A DNA stretch of 64,000 bases from Tenacibaculum ovolyticum DSM 18103 (lineage in GTDB: Bacteria; Bacteroidota; Bacteroidia; Flavobacteriales; Flavobacteriaceae), in assembly GCF_000430545.1 (NCBI RefSeq), contig NZ_KE387163.1, positions 650,439 to 714,438 of the forward strand. Reading direction: 5' to 3'. Of the stretch, positions 1-8,466 are shown in pieces. Position 1 is the stretch's first letter; each line of letters opens with the position of its first letter. The notes under the pieces are model-generated. The model searched no databases. It had not been told where the DNA came from and saw only the letters and a list, made by a program, of their open reading frames with translations. The position numbers and the translations under genes were made by a program.

Positions 1-161
1 TAGTTGATATGAAAAAAGAAACTTTAATACACCAAGGAATCGAAGAATCTATAGCATTAGCTGATGCGGCTACTGGTAGCTATTGGATCTTAATCCCTTG
101 TTATATTTTCATATTATTCTACGCTCTAATTGGACATAAAATGGGTTTAAAAAAGAATTAG
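1..161 (+). CDS. C-terminal end of a sugar MFS transporter (partial)
   Basis: Only the last 52 or so codons are in the window; the reading frame runs in from the left edge and stops with TAG at 159-161. The translated tail contains the phrase ATGSYWILIPCYIFILFYAL, a single hydrophobic helix, followed by a short basic cytoplasmic end (GHKMGLKKN). This resembles the last transmembrane helix and tail of FucP-like sugar:proton symporters of Bacteroidota, which import hexoses through the inner membrane. The family call rests on this short tail only, so it is tentative. A strong hairpin follows 36 bases later, which marks the end of the transcript. Confidence 0.5.
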   Translation, partial: VDMKKETLIHQGIEESIALADAATGSYWILIPCYIFILFYALIGHKMGLKKN

Positions 162-196
162 CAAACAAGTAAAAACAACATTTGAAGAAAAAACAC

Positions 197-232
197 AAAG
201 GGATTGAGTTTCGAAAAAACTCAATCCCTTTT
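197..232 (+). terminator. Rho-independent terminator
   Basis: A 15-bp perfect stem (AAAGGGATTGAGTTT with its complement) closes a 5-base loop and ends in TTTT. It lies just after the transporter gene. Confidence 0.85.
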
Positions 233-321
233 ATGAATAGCACTCTTAAAATCAGACGAGAGTTTAAAATCGAGTTTTTGTAAACAAAAAATAAACACTC
301 ACAACAAAGGACAAAATAGGA

Positions 322-1134
322 ATGAAAAACAAAAAACCTGTATATATTATAGTACTAAAAATACTCTTGCATGTTTTAATTTTTAGTTTCCTAACTATAG
401 TTACTCAAATTGGTGGTATTGTGTATTTAATTGCTGTTTTATCTACTAAAAATAAAATAAAACGAACTACTATTTTCACAATATTATATCTTTTTGCAAC
501 CTTTTTAATTATCCCTTATTTAGCTCCTTTTTGGGGTAGAGAAAAAATTAAAGAAACTAGTTTTTTAAAAGCACATTCTTTTTTTTATAAACTAGCTAAT
601 AGAAACTATGTTAAACCAAAATTAAACAAAGTAATAAGTAAAATAGCTACTGATTTTGAAAATAAGAATAAAGGTATTAGAATGGTATATTTAGATGCTA
701 ATTTTCCTTTTATTGATAAGTTTCCCCTACTCCCCCATTTAAGCCATAACGACGGAAAGAAAATTGACGTATCACTTATTTATGTAAATAAAAATAAACA
801 ACTAACCAATAAAAAACCCTCTATAAGTGGTTATGGTGTTTATGAAGAACCTACTCGTAATGAATACAATCAAAATAAAATTTGCAAAAAGCGAGGAAAT
901 TGGCAATACGATTTCCCTAAATACTTAACATTAGGTAAAATTAATAACGATATTAAGTTTTCTAAAAAAGGAACACGAGATTTAGTCAAACTTATTTTAA
1001 AAGAAAAAAGTACTGAAAAATTATTTATTGAACCTCACTTAAAAAAAAGAATGAGGTTAACAAATAGTAAAATACGATTTCAAGGTTGTAACGCTGTTAG
1101 ACATGATGACCACATACATTTTCAACTAAAATAA
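322..1134 (+). CDS. Membrane-anchored LAS-type metallopeptidase-like protein
   Basis: 270 residues. Two or three hydrophobic segments occupy roughly residues 8-40 and 50-70; the rest is a soluble domain. That domain has H142 and D149 in the arrangement HxxxxxxD (HNDGKKID) and, at the very C terminus, HDDHIHF with H261, H264 and H266. This spacing matches the zinc-site signature of LAS enzymes (MepA, VanX, D-Ala-D-Ala peptidases), in which HxxxxxxD and HxH bind the metal. A role in cutting peptidoglycan cross-links is an inference; the overall sequence is not one I recognise. The gene stands alone, oriented against the TPR gene that follows. The start ATG is the first in frame after a purine-rich stretch. 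Confidence 0.6.
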   Translation: MKNKKPVYIIVLKILLHVLIFSFLTIVTQIGGIVYLIAVLSTKNKIKRTTIFTILYLFATFLIIPYLAPFWGREKIKETSFLKAHSFFYKLANRNYVKPKLNKVISKIATDFENKNKGIRMVYLDANFPFIDKFPLLPHLSHNDGKKIDVSLIYVNKNKQLTNKKPSISGYGVYEEPTRNEYNQNKICKKRGNWQYDFPKYLTLGKINNDIKFSKKGTRDLVKLILKEKSTEKLFIEPHLKKRMRLTNSKIRFQGCNAVRHDDHIHFQLK

Positions 1135-1157
1135 TTAATACAGTTTATCAAAAAACT

Positions 1158-2528
1158 TTAATTTAAGGCTTTTTTATAACTTGATAATATATCCTGAACC
1201 TTCTTATTTTCAAAAACCGTAGGGTACAACTCTTTTACAATTAAATGATATTCGTAATTTATTGCTAAAGCATTTTTTAAATGTGTTAATCCATACTCTT
1301 CCTTATCTAAAATCATAAATAGACCACATAAACGAAACTCTATTTCAGCAAATTCTCTGTAGTTTTTTTTTGCTTTTATAACTATTTTTAAAGCTTCATT
1401 AAATTCTCCTAAAAAAAACAATATATCTGCTAGAGCTATATAAATTTCTATTTCTTCGTCTCCCAGTTCAATACAAGTATAAAATGCCTTTACTGCTTCT
1501 TCATAAAAATTTAACTTCAGATTAATATCTCCATAAATCCTCCAATAAAAAGCATTTCCTTCATCAATTTGTATTGCTTCTTTTACATAATATAATGCTT
1601 TTTGAAAATCGTTATCTTTATAACAAGCATTTGTTAGCAATATCCAAACTTTATCTAATAAAGGGTCTTCATGAACTGCTTTTTTATAAAAATGTATAGC
1701 CGTATGAATGTTATCTAACTTCTCATAACATTCTCCTATTCTCTTATATGCAAAGGCAGTTGGATCATCTAATTCTAAGGTTATTAAATAATTTTTAATA
1801 GCTTCTTCATAGCTACCTAATTCTTCTAAAGCTTTTGCTTTTTCTAAATATCCCCCAATAAAACTTTCATCAATTAACACTGAATAATCAAACGAAGTAA
1901 GCGCTTCTTTATGCCTACCTAATTCTGAATATTGCTTACCTAATTGATGCCATGCTATTTCACAATACGGATTCTTATCTACATATGAATTTAAATAAAC
2001 TATTGCCTCTTCATGCTTCTCTTCCATATCAAAACAATATACAATATTGTATAAAGATGAATAGTCTTCAAGCTCTTCTGCTACACATTTTTCAAAATTT
2101 AAACGTGCGTTCTCAAAATCATCTAAATATAAATACTCCATTCCCATCATTGACCAAATATCAGATGGATCTTCAATGTATTCTAACGAATCTTTTAAAA
2201 TTACAATAGCTTCTACATGTTGTTTCTTTTTAGATAAAATTAATGCTTTTTGAATAAATACTTCATCATTATGAGGCTCTACAGCTTCAATATTTTTAAG
2301 CATTTTAGTTGCCTCTTGTAATTCATCTTCAAAAACCAAGATTTCAACCTTCATCAATTTTAACTGAATTGAAGTCGGATGTTGTTCTAAACCTAACTCC
2401 ATCGCTTTTTTAGCTAAAGAATGTTTAGCTATATTTAAATAATGTTCTATAATAGTTTCAAACTCAACAGCATCAAAAAAATATACATCGTTGGTTTTCA
2501 ACATAGATTCAAATTTCAATATCGACAT
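1158..2528 (-). CDS. Tetratricopeptide repeat protein
   Basis: 456 residues made almost entirely of 34-residue helical repeats, about a dozen of them, with the usual small and aromatic pattern (for example AWHQLGKQYSELGRHKEAL near residue 195 and VWILLTNACYKDNDFQKAL near 290). There is no signal peptide or membrane segment, so it is probably a cytoplasmic scaffold. Similar stand-alone TPR proteins of this length are common in Flavobacteriaceae; their partners are not known to me. Nothing nearby points to a specific pathway. Confidence 0.85.
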   Translation of the reverse strand: MSILKFESMLKTNDVYFFDAVEFETIIEHYLNIAKHSLAKKAMELGLEQHPTSIQLKLMKVEILVFEDELQEATKMLKNIEAVEPHNDEVFIQKALILSKKKQHVEAIVILKDSLEYIEDPSDIWSMMGMEYLYLDDFENARLNFEKCVAEELEDYSSLYNIVYCFDMEEKHEEAIVYLNSYVDKNPYCEIAWHQLGKQYSELGRHKEALTSFDYSVLIDESFIGGYLEKAKALEELGSYEEAIKNYLITLELDDPTAFAYKRIGECYEKLDNIHTAIHFYKKAVHEDPLLDKVWILLTNACYKDNDFQKALYYVKEAIQIDEGNAFYWRIYGDINLKLNFYEEAVKAFYTCIELGDEEIEIYIALADILFFLGEFNEALKIVIKAKKNYREFAEIEFRLCGLFMILDKEEYGLTHLKNALAINYEYHLIVKELYPTVFENKKVQDILSSYKKALN

Positions 2529-2657
2529 AAGCTATATACTTGAATATAAATAAAGTTAATGTAATAATAGCATTTATTTACTTATAATTGTTTTTGTTTT
2601 CAACAATTTAATTAACAATATATGTCATAGCTATTTAATGAAATTAACTGCTTTCTC

Positions 2658-2691
2658 TTGTATGAAAAAACAGATTATTTTTCTATATTTG
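2658..2691 (+). promoter_or_regulatory. Bacteroidota-type promoter of the DUF2853 gene
   Basis: TATATTTG at 2684-2691 fits the -7 consensus TAnnTTTG, and TTG at 2658-2660 lies 23 bases upstream as a -33 box. Transcription should begin near 2698, leaving a leader of about 45 bases before the ATG at 2745. Confidence 0.55.
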
Positions 2692-2744
2692 GAATGATCA
2701 AAATTTTAACACAAAATTAATAGTTAATTATAAATAAAAAAATC

Positions 2745-3086
2745 ATGAGTAAATTTGACGAAAAAGTAGAGTTATATAAAAAGTTTATGGACGATAGAAA
2801 CCTTCGCTCTAACACAGATTTATTAAAAGCCGTTACTAAAGGTTTAGGACCATCGATATATAAAAAAGATGCTGAAACTGTATCTGGTAGCGACCCTAAA
2901 GAACTAGAGACTGTTAAGAAAAACTTCTTAATAAAAAAATTAGGTTTAGCTGATAGCCCTGAGTTAGATAAAGCTATTGACGAAGTAATGGAGAAGATAG
3001 GAAGATCTGAAAGAAACAAGTATCGTGCTGTAGTTTATTACATGTTAGCTAAGAAATTTGATAAAGAAGCGGTTTACGGAATGTAG
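2745..3086 (+). CDS. DUF2853 family protein
   Basis: 113 residues, charged, helical and without signal or membrane segments. It begins MSKFDEKVELYKKFM and contains the stretch GLGPSIYKKDAETVSGSD, which I associate with the DUF2853 family found in many Bacteroidota and Proteobacteria. A structure of a family member exists as far as I recall, but no biochemical role is established. It is a single-gene transcription unit, with its own promoter upstream and a strong terminator 20 bases after the stop. Confidence 0.75.
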   Translation: MSKFDEKVELYKKFMDDRNLRSNTDLLKAVTKGLGPSIYKKDAETVSGSDPKELETVKKNFLIKKLGLADSPELDKAIDEVMEKIGRSERNKYRAVVYYMLAKKFDKEAVYGM

Positions 3087-3103
3087 AATTCGTAATTTAT
3101 ATA

Positions 3104-3146
3104 AAAAAAAAGTCCTGTATTCATTTTAATACAGGACTTTTTTTAT
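3104..3146 (+). terminator. Rho-independent terminator
   Basis: AAAGTCCTGTAT pairs with ATACAGGACTTT around an 8-base loop and is followed by a T run. The preceding A run would also let it work on the other strand. Confidence 0.85.
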
Positions 3147-3174
3147 TTTAGCCCCCAACAAACAAACTATATAT

Positions 3175-4599
3175 ATGTCGCAATTCATTAGTGTTTTTGA
3201 TATGTTAAAAATCGGCGTTGGCCCCTCTAGTTCCCACACATTAGGTCCTTGGAGAGCTGCCCAACAATGGATTGAAAATTTAAAAGAAACAGCTCTTTTT
3301 AATACTATTGACGGTATTAAAATAGATTTATATGGTTCTTTATCTTTAACAGGAAAAGGTCATGCTACCGATTTAGCAGTTTTATTAGGTTTAAGTGGTA
3401 CTGATCCTGAATATATTCCTGTAAATGATATTGATACTATTATTGATAGAATAAAAGAAACAAATACCCTAGATTTTAATGCTGAAAAATCAATTATATT
3501 TTCAATTGAAAATATTGTTTTTAATAAAGATTTTTTACCTTTTCATTCTAACGGATTAACTTTTAAAGGTTTTTCTAAAGGAAAAGAAGTTTCTTCAGAA
3601 ACTTATTATTCTATTGGTGGTGGTTTTGTTATACAAGAAGAAACAAAAACAACATCTAGTACACAAATAAATAAAAGTAATTTTCCTTTTCCTATAAATA
3701 GAGCTACCGAATTAGAAGCATATTGCGAAAAAGAACTTAAAAACATTTCTGATATTGTTTATCAGAATGAGCTAATTTTAAAATCTTCTGATGAGATAGA
3801 TTCTGAATTAAAACGTGTTTGGGATACCATGTTAGAATGCATGTACATTGGCTGTCATACTGAAGGTATTTTACCTGGTGGGTTAAACGTAAAACGTAGA
3901 GCATATGGTACTCATACGAAATTAATTAAAGATGCTAAATACGCTAATGAACAAGAATGGATTACTGCTATTAGAAGTACCGAAGTAAAGTTTCGTGAAA
4001 TATTAAAATGGGTAAGTTGTTTAGCGTTATCTGTAAACGAAGTAAATGCTTCTTTAGGTAGAGTTGTTACCGCTCCAACAAACGGAAGTGCAGGAGTAAT
4101 TCCTGCTGTACTAATGTATTATCTAGTTATCGAAAATCACGAAGCTGATTTTGAACATATTAAAAAATTCTTATTAGTTGCAGGAGAAATCGGGAGTATC
4201 TTTAAAAAGAATGCAACAATATCTGCAGCAATGGGTGGATGTCAGGCTGAAATTGGTGTTTCATCTGCAATGGCTGCAGGTGCTCTTACCGAACTTTTAG
4301 GAGGAAGCCCTGGGCAATGTTTAGTTGCTGCCGAAATAGCTATGGAACACCACTTAGGTTTAACTTGTGACCCTATTGGTGGTTTAGTTCAAATACCATG
4401 TATTGAACGTAATGCAATGGGAGCAATTAAAGCGATTAATGCTGCTGAGTTAGCTTTAGAAACAAATCCAAAAGAGTCTTTAGTTCCACTAGATAAGGTT
4501 ATTGATACAATGTGGGAAACTGCAAAAGATATGCACAAAAACTATAAAGAAACCTCTGAAGGTGGTTTAGCAATTACTGTTGGTTTAGCTGCTTGTTAG
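3175..4599 (+). CDS. sdaA: L-serine ammonia-lyase, iron-sulfur, single chain
   Basis: 474 residues, full length for the one-chain bacterial enzyme that converts L-serine to pyruvate and ammonia. The N-terminal beta domain starts FISVFDMLKIGVGPSSSHT. The catalytic part carries the three cysteines expected to hold the oxygen-sensitive 4Fe-4S cluster: one in MGGCQAE and two eleven residues apart in TCDPIGGLVQIPC. The chain ends VGLAAC; in type 2 enzymes of this family a C-terminal cysteine reaches into the active site, so this ending is functional rather than ragged. The gene stands alone and is followed by a hairpin shared with the convergent gene. Confidence 0.95.
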   Translation: MSQFISVFDMLKIGVGPSSSHTLGPWRAAQQWIENLKETALFNTIDGIKIDLYGSLSLTGKGHATDLAVLLGLSGTDPEYIPVNDIDTIIDRIKETNTLDFNAEKSIIFSIENIVFNKDFLPFHSNGLTFKGFSKGKEVSSETYYSIGGGFVIQEETKTTSSTQINKSNFPFPINRATELEAYCEKELKNISDIVYQNELILKSSDEIDSELKRVWDTMLECMYIGCHTEGILPGGLNVKRRAYGTHTKLIKDAKYANEQEWITAIRSTEVKFREILKWVSCLALSVNEVNASLGRVVTAPTNGSAGVIPAVLMYYLVIENHEADFEHIKKFLLVAGEIGSIFKKNATISAAMGGCQAEIGVSSAMAAGALTELLGGSPGQCLVAAEIAMEHHLGLTCDPIGGLVQIPCIERNAMGAIKAINAAELALETNPKESLVPLDKVIDTMWETAKDMHKNYKETSEGGLAITVGLAAC

Positions 4600-4629
4600 G
4601 TTATTTCTATTCAAATTTAAAAGAAATTT

Positions 4630-4666
4630 AAAAGCCATTGAAATTATTTTAATCTCAATGGCTTTT
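4630..4666. terminator. Bidirectional terminator between convergent genes
   Basis: AAAAGCCATTGA pairs with TCAATGGCTTTT, with T runs on both strands. It lies between sdaA and the convergent T9SS gene. Confidence 0.8.
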
Positions 4667-4692
4667 GTAAGTATTTAATTTTCTACTTAAAT

Positions 4693-6567
4693 TTATTTAA
4701 CAATTAGTTTTCCATCAAATGTTGTATTATCGTTTTTTAAAACTTTTATAAAATTAATTCCTTCTATAAAATTTTCATCAATTATAAAACGTATTGTTTC
4801 TTTATCTATTTTTTTAAACCTTACTTCTTTACTACTTCTTCCTAATGAATTACTAACAAGAATAGCTTTTAAATTTTCTGTATTAACTTTTAACTCACAA
4901 TATTTCCCTGCTTCAATTGGATTAGGATACAATACATTTTGTTGTTCTTCAACCGACAGACTAATATTACCTTCTTCTCTTACTTCAATAAGATACTTTG
5001 GTTTATCACTTAAAGATTTTTCTAAGTAAACTCGAAATACTTTTCTTGTTTCCCTCCACTCTATACAATCATTTGTTATACCATGTTTTATAAAATACCA
5101 TGTATTTACTTGTAAATTTTGATTAAACGACACTGATGCTCCACAACATTGACTAGGACTATTAAGTACAGGAATGTCAGTTATATTAGAATTTCCGTTA
5201 GGTGCGTATGAAATAGACCAATGATTATTTACATATATTAGATTATTATGTGCAGTAACTGTTACAGAGATGGAACTACCGTTACTTATAATATTTGTAA
5301 AATCGAAATTAGTAGTAATATTATCCCATGGTATTTGTCCTGAAAAAGCCTTTCTTTCCTCAACCCAACCTATACAACTACTATCACCATCAAAAACACC
5401 ATGTTTTATATAATATTTTTTGTTTTTTGACAAGCCTGTAAACAAAGCTGTCATACCTCCTTTAATAGCAGTTACTGTTCCTATAGTATTTACATCTGAT
5501 GTCGATCCGGAAACTGAAGTTTCAAATATTCTCCACCAATGTGCCCCTCCATAAACATTACTAACTCCTGTAACCTCTACACTTATTGTTCCATCGGCTG
5601 CACAAAAAGTATTAAATGTAAAATCTGTTGAGGCTATAGGCTTAGGTATCGTGAACGTATGTTTTGTTTCTTCCCAATCTACACATGGCGGATTTGCTGT
5701 TGCTAATTTAATTTGATATTCATACCCAGATTCAAATTCATAATTTTGATTCGCAAAAATTTGTGTTAAATTAAGAACTCCTACTTGTCCCATTGTCCAT
5801 CCATCTGTACCTAGCCTTTGTTTCCAAGTAAAAGGAACTGAATTCCCTACATCCCTTCTCCAAACATCAATATAATATTGACTCTCACCTAAAGAAGCAT
5901 TTCCATTTAAATAAATATCTTCATTACATAAAAAACTGTTTTTAACCTGCCCGTTTGGGTCTTGAAAATGAAACTCAGAAGTTACTATTACTTTTTTAGT
6001 AATACTCAGATCATCAATTTCAAGATTAACTTGTCTTCCATTAGCTGAATTTTGAGGATATATCCATAATTGTGAATTATTTGCTGTTGCTGTAAAATTA
6101 AAAGATACAGTTTTTTCTCCAGCATTTAAATGAGTTGTCATTAAACTAGAATACACGACTTCACTTCCTGAAGGCATAGAAGGAAAAGTAGTACTAGCAC
6201 TTGGATTAAGCCCAGTAACAGCTCTAAATATCGCTCTACTATTTGGAATTATTGTGAATGCTGACGTTTTCTTTATTTTAAATTTAACTTCATACGTTTC
6301 TCCTGAAATAAAATTATAGTCTGTATAAATTCCTTCACCTCTACCATAATTACCCCACATCCAAGCTCTTGTAGTCGTACCAGTTCCAAAAACAGAAGGA
6401 GTTCCATGGCTTGCATTCCAACCTTGTACACATCCTAAAGTAAAAGCATCGTCCGCATCTGCACAAGGGCCCATTTCAAAGGCCCCATTAGATACGTCAT
6501 CACATTGAGCTTGAATAAAAAAGCTACTTAGAAGTAGTATTAAAGTTATAAAATAGTTTTTTCTCAT
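4693..6567 (-). CDS. Secreted protein with T9SS type A sorting domain
   Basis: 624 residues. An N-terminal signal peptide (MRKNYFITLILLLSSFFIQAQ) is followed by a domain with GAFEMGP and carbohydrate-binding-like beta structure (about 25-190). Three related beta modules follow, each ending with a phrase like 'C.EW.E.+K.F' (for example CVDWEETKHTF, CIGWVEERKAF, CIEWRETRKVF), which suggests internal duplication. The last 80 residues start at LYPNPIEAG and match the type A C-terminal domain that type IX secretion recognises and usually removes. The protein is therefore expected at the cell surface or in the medium. Its ligand is unknown. It forms a single-gene unit. Confidence 0.85.
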   Translation of the reverse strand: MRKNYFITLILLLSSFFIQAQCDDVSNGAFEMGPCADADDAFTLGCVQGWNASHGTPSVFGTGTTTRAWMWGNYGRGEGIYTDYNFISGETYEVKFKIKKTSAFTIIPNSRAIFRAVTGLNPSASTTFPSMPSGSEVVYSSLMTTHLNAGEKTVSFNFTATANNSQLWIYPQNSANGRQVNLEIDDLSITKKVIVTSEFHFQDPNGQVKNSFLCNEDIYLNGNASLGESQYYIDVWRRDVGNSVPFTWKQRLGTDGWTMGQVGVLNLTQIFANQNYEFESGYEYQIKLATANPPCVDWEETKHTFTIPKPIASTDFTFNTFCAADGTISVEVTGVSNVYGGAHWWRIFETSVSGSTSDVNTIGTVTAIKGGMTALFTGLSKNKKYYIKHGVFDGDSSCIGWVEERKAFSGQIPWDNITTNFDFTNIISNGSSISVTVTAHNNLIYVNNHWSISYAPNGNSNITDIPVLNSPSQCCGASVSFNQNLQVNTWYFIKHGITNDCIEWRETRKVFRVYLEKSLSDKPKYLIEVREEGNISLSVEEQQNVLYPNPIEAGKYCELKVNTENLKAILVSNSLGRSSKEVRFKKIDKETIRFIIDENFIEGINFIKVLKNDNTTFDGKLIVK

Positions 6568-6670
6568 TTTTTCTAAAATTTTTAATTAGATAAGTTAGTT
6601 TGGTCTATGTATTTTTTTATAAGTCCAAAAATATTTTAACATTTAATTAAAAGTGTTTTAATCTTTCCCT

Positions 6671-6702
6671 AAAACAAAAAAAACTTTCCGAATGGAAAGT
6701 TT
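6671..6702 (-). terminator. Terminator of yaaA
   Basis: On the minus strand, AAACTTTCC pairs with GGAAAGTTT around a 4-base loop, followed by a long T run (the A run at 6671-6680). It lies 29 bases after the yaaA stop. Confidence 0.75.
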
Positions 6703-6730
6703 AATTATAATTAGATGATAATTAAATTAT

Positions 6731-7489
6731 TTATCTTGTAAAAAACAATTCAGTTTTAGTTGACATTTCTTCAGAAAAACGATAATCGTTAACATTAAAA
6801 CCTTTTAAGCCTTCTATTGTTTTAATATCATTTTCAATAATATAACGAACCATTAAACCACGCGCTTTTTTAGCAAAAGTCATAATTGTTTTATATTCAC
6901 CGTTTTTTAAATCCTTAAAAACAGGTGTTATCATTGGTACTTTTAACACTTTCTTAGGCAATGCTTTAAAATACTCTGAGCTTGCTAAATTAACTAACAG
7001 TTCATCGTTATCTAATTCACTATTTAAAGAATCAGCCAATTCATTACCCCAAAATTTATATAAGTTTTCTGTGCGACCTACTTTTAATCTGGTTCCCATT
7101 TCTAAACGATATGGTTGAATTAAATCTAACGGTTTTAATAAACCGTATAACCCTGATAAAATTCGTAAATTATCTTGCATTGTAGGCAATTTACCCTCAG
7201 GTATTGTATTTACATCAATACCTCTAAAAACTTCACCTGTAAAAGAAAAAATAGCTTGTTTAGCATTATCTAATTCAAATGGTGTTTGCCAATTTTGATT
7301 TCTTTCGTAATTTAAACTAGCCAAATCATCAGAAATTTTCATTAATTCACTTAACTTCTTTCTTGATAAAGTTTTTAATTTTTTATTCAGTTTTATTGAC
7401 TGTTCTAAAAATCTTGGTTGTGTATATAAGCTTGTTGTTGCTTTACTTTCAAAATCTAATGACTTTGCCGGAGATATAATAATTTTCAT
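6731..7489 (-). CDS. yaaA: Peroxide stress protein YaaA (DUF328)
   Basis: 252 residues beginning MKIIISPAKSLDFE, the hallmark start of the YaaA/UPF0246 family, and full length for it. In E. coli the protein lowers intracellular free iron during hydrogen peroxide stress and binds DNA; that role is carried over by family only. Further family features are the GLYGLLKPLDLIQPYRLEMGT block near residue 115 and ASSEYFKAL near 170. It is transcribed alone, with a hairpin downstream. Confidence 0.93.
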   Translation of the reverse strand: MKIIISPAKSLDFESKATTSLYTQPRFLEQSIKLNKKLKTLSRKKLSELMKISDDLASLNYERNQNWQTPFELDNAKQAIFSFTGEVFRGIDVNTIPEGKLPTMQDNLRILSGLYGLLKPLDLIQPYRLEMGTRLKVGRTENLYKFWGNELADSLNSELDNDELLVNLASSEYFKALPKKVLKVPMITPVFKDLKNGEYKTIMTFAKKARGLMVRYIIENDIKTIEGLKGFNVNDYRFSEEMSTKTELFFTR

Positions 7490-7607
7490 TCAACTAATAT
7501 TTAATGTAAAAATACGGAGCTCTTTTAAAACTTCAAATTATTCATGGTAATTTCAATCAATAGTGCTATAAATAATAGTAATAACTTAAAAGTAATATTA
7601 GTACTTC

Positions 7608-8384
7608 TTAAACTTTTAAGCCATCATAAGCCAAAAAAACATTTTCAGGTAACTCTTTTTCAACTTCTGCATGTAAACCTAATAACTCACTTATATGCGT
7701 TAAATATACCTGTTTAGGTTTAATTTCTGCAATAAAAGCTAAAGCTTCATCAAGATTAAAGTGTGTCGCATGAAGTTCTTTTCTTAAGCCTGTTACTATT
7801 AATGTATCTAAATTAGATAATTTATTTTTTTCTTCTTCTGATATTGTTTTAATATCTGTTATATATGCGATATCATTAAAACGGTACCCCAATATGGGTA
7901 ACCTTCCATGCATAACCTCTATTGGAGTAATCTTTACACCATCTAAACAGAAACTTTTATGATGGGAAATTATATTAGTTGCTACCTCTGGTGCACTAGG
8001 ATACCTGTTTTCTGTTTTAAAAATATAATCATATCTTTTTTTCAAAACATCCAAAACCCTTTCAGTTACATAAATCGGTACAGCCCCCATTTGAAAACAA
8101 TAAGGTCTAATTTCATCCAATCCAGCAATATGATCAGCATGTTCATGCGTAAATAAAATTCCATTTATAGATGCTACTTCTTCACGCATCATTTGCTGAC
8201 GGAAATCTGGACCACAATCAATAACATAATTAATATCATCCCAAGAAACAATAATTGAAGAACGCAATCTTTTATCACGAAAATCTTTAGATAGCGCTAC
8301 AGGATGCTTACTAGTAAGCATCGGAACTCCAGTGGAAGTCCCTGTTCCTAAAAAAGTTACTTTTAATTGTTTTTTTTCTTTCAT
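7608..8384 (-). CDS. MBL-fold metallohydrolase (PhnP-like phosphodiesterase family)
   Basis: 258 residues with the metallo-beta-lactamase signature THEHADHIAGLDE near residue 80, an N-terminal GTGTSTGVPM loop, IDCGPDFRQQM and a late YLTHIS histidine. The closest family I recognise is the PhnP/RNase Z-like group of cyclic phosphate phosphodiesterases, common as a single copy in Flavobacteriaceae. The two metal sites look intact. The substrate cannot be told from the sequence. It is divergent from the next gene, with about 80 bases between the starts. Confidence 0.85.
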   Translation of the reverse strand: MKEKKQLKVTFLGTGTSTGVPMLTSKHPVALSKDFRDKRLRSSIIVSWDDINYVIDCGPDFRQQMMREEVASINGILFTHEHADHIAGLDEIRPYCFQMGAVPIYVTERVLDVLKKRYDYIFKTENRYPSAPEVATNIISHHKSFCLDGVKITPIEVMHGRLPILGYRFNDIAYITDIKTISEEEKNKLSNLDTLIVTGLRKELHATHFNLDEALAFIAEIKPKQVYLTHISELLGLHAEVEKELPENVFLAYDGLKV

Positions 8385-8410
8385 ACTTTAAGACAAAAGT
8401 ACAACAAAAA

Positions 8411-8442
8411 TTGTCTGGTAATTTCTATTTTCAGTACATTTG
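8411..8442 (+). promoter_or_regulatory. Bacteroidota-type promoter that fixes the start of the next gene
   Basis: TTG at 8411-8413 and TACATTTG at 8435-8442 (a match to TAnnTTTG) are separated by 21 bases. Transcription would begin near 8449, which rules out the TTG codons at 8440-8443 as starts and supports ATG 8467. Confidence 0.6.
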
Positions 8443-8466
8443 TTGATCGTAACAAAAAACAACAAA

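Noticed and set aside
1952..2209. Open frame of 85 codons on the plus strand
   Set aside because: It lies entirely within the TPR gene on the other strand and has no domain or start signal of its own.
8440..8466. Upstream TTG starts for the 480-residue protein
   Set aside because: A TAnnTTTG promoter box covers these codons, so they would not be in the messenger.
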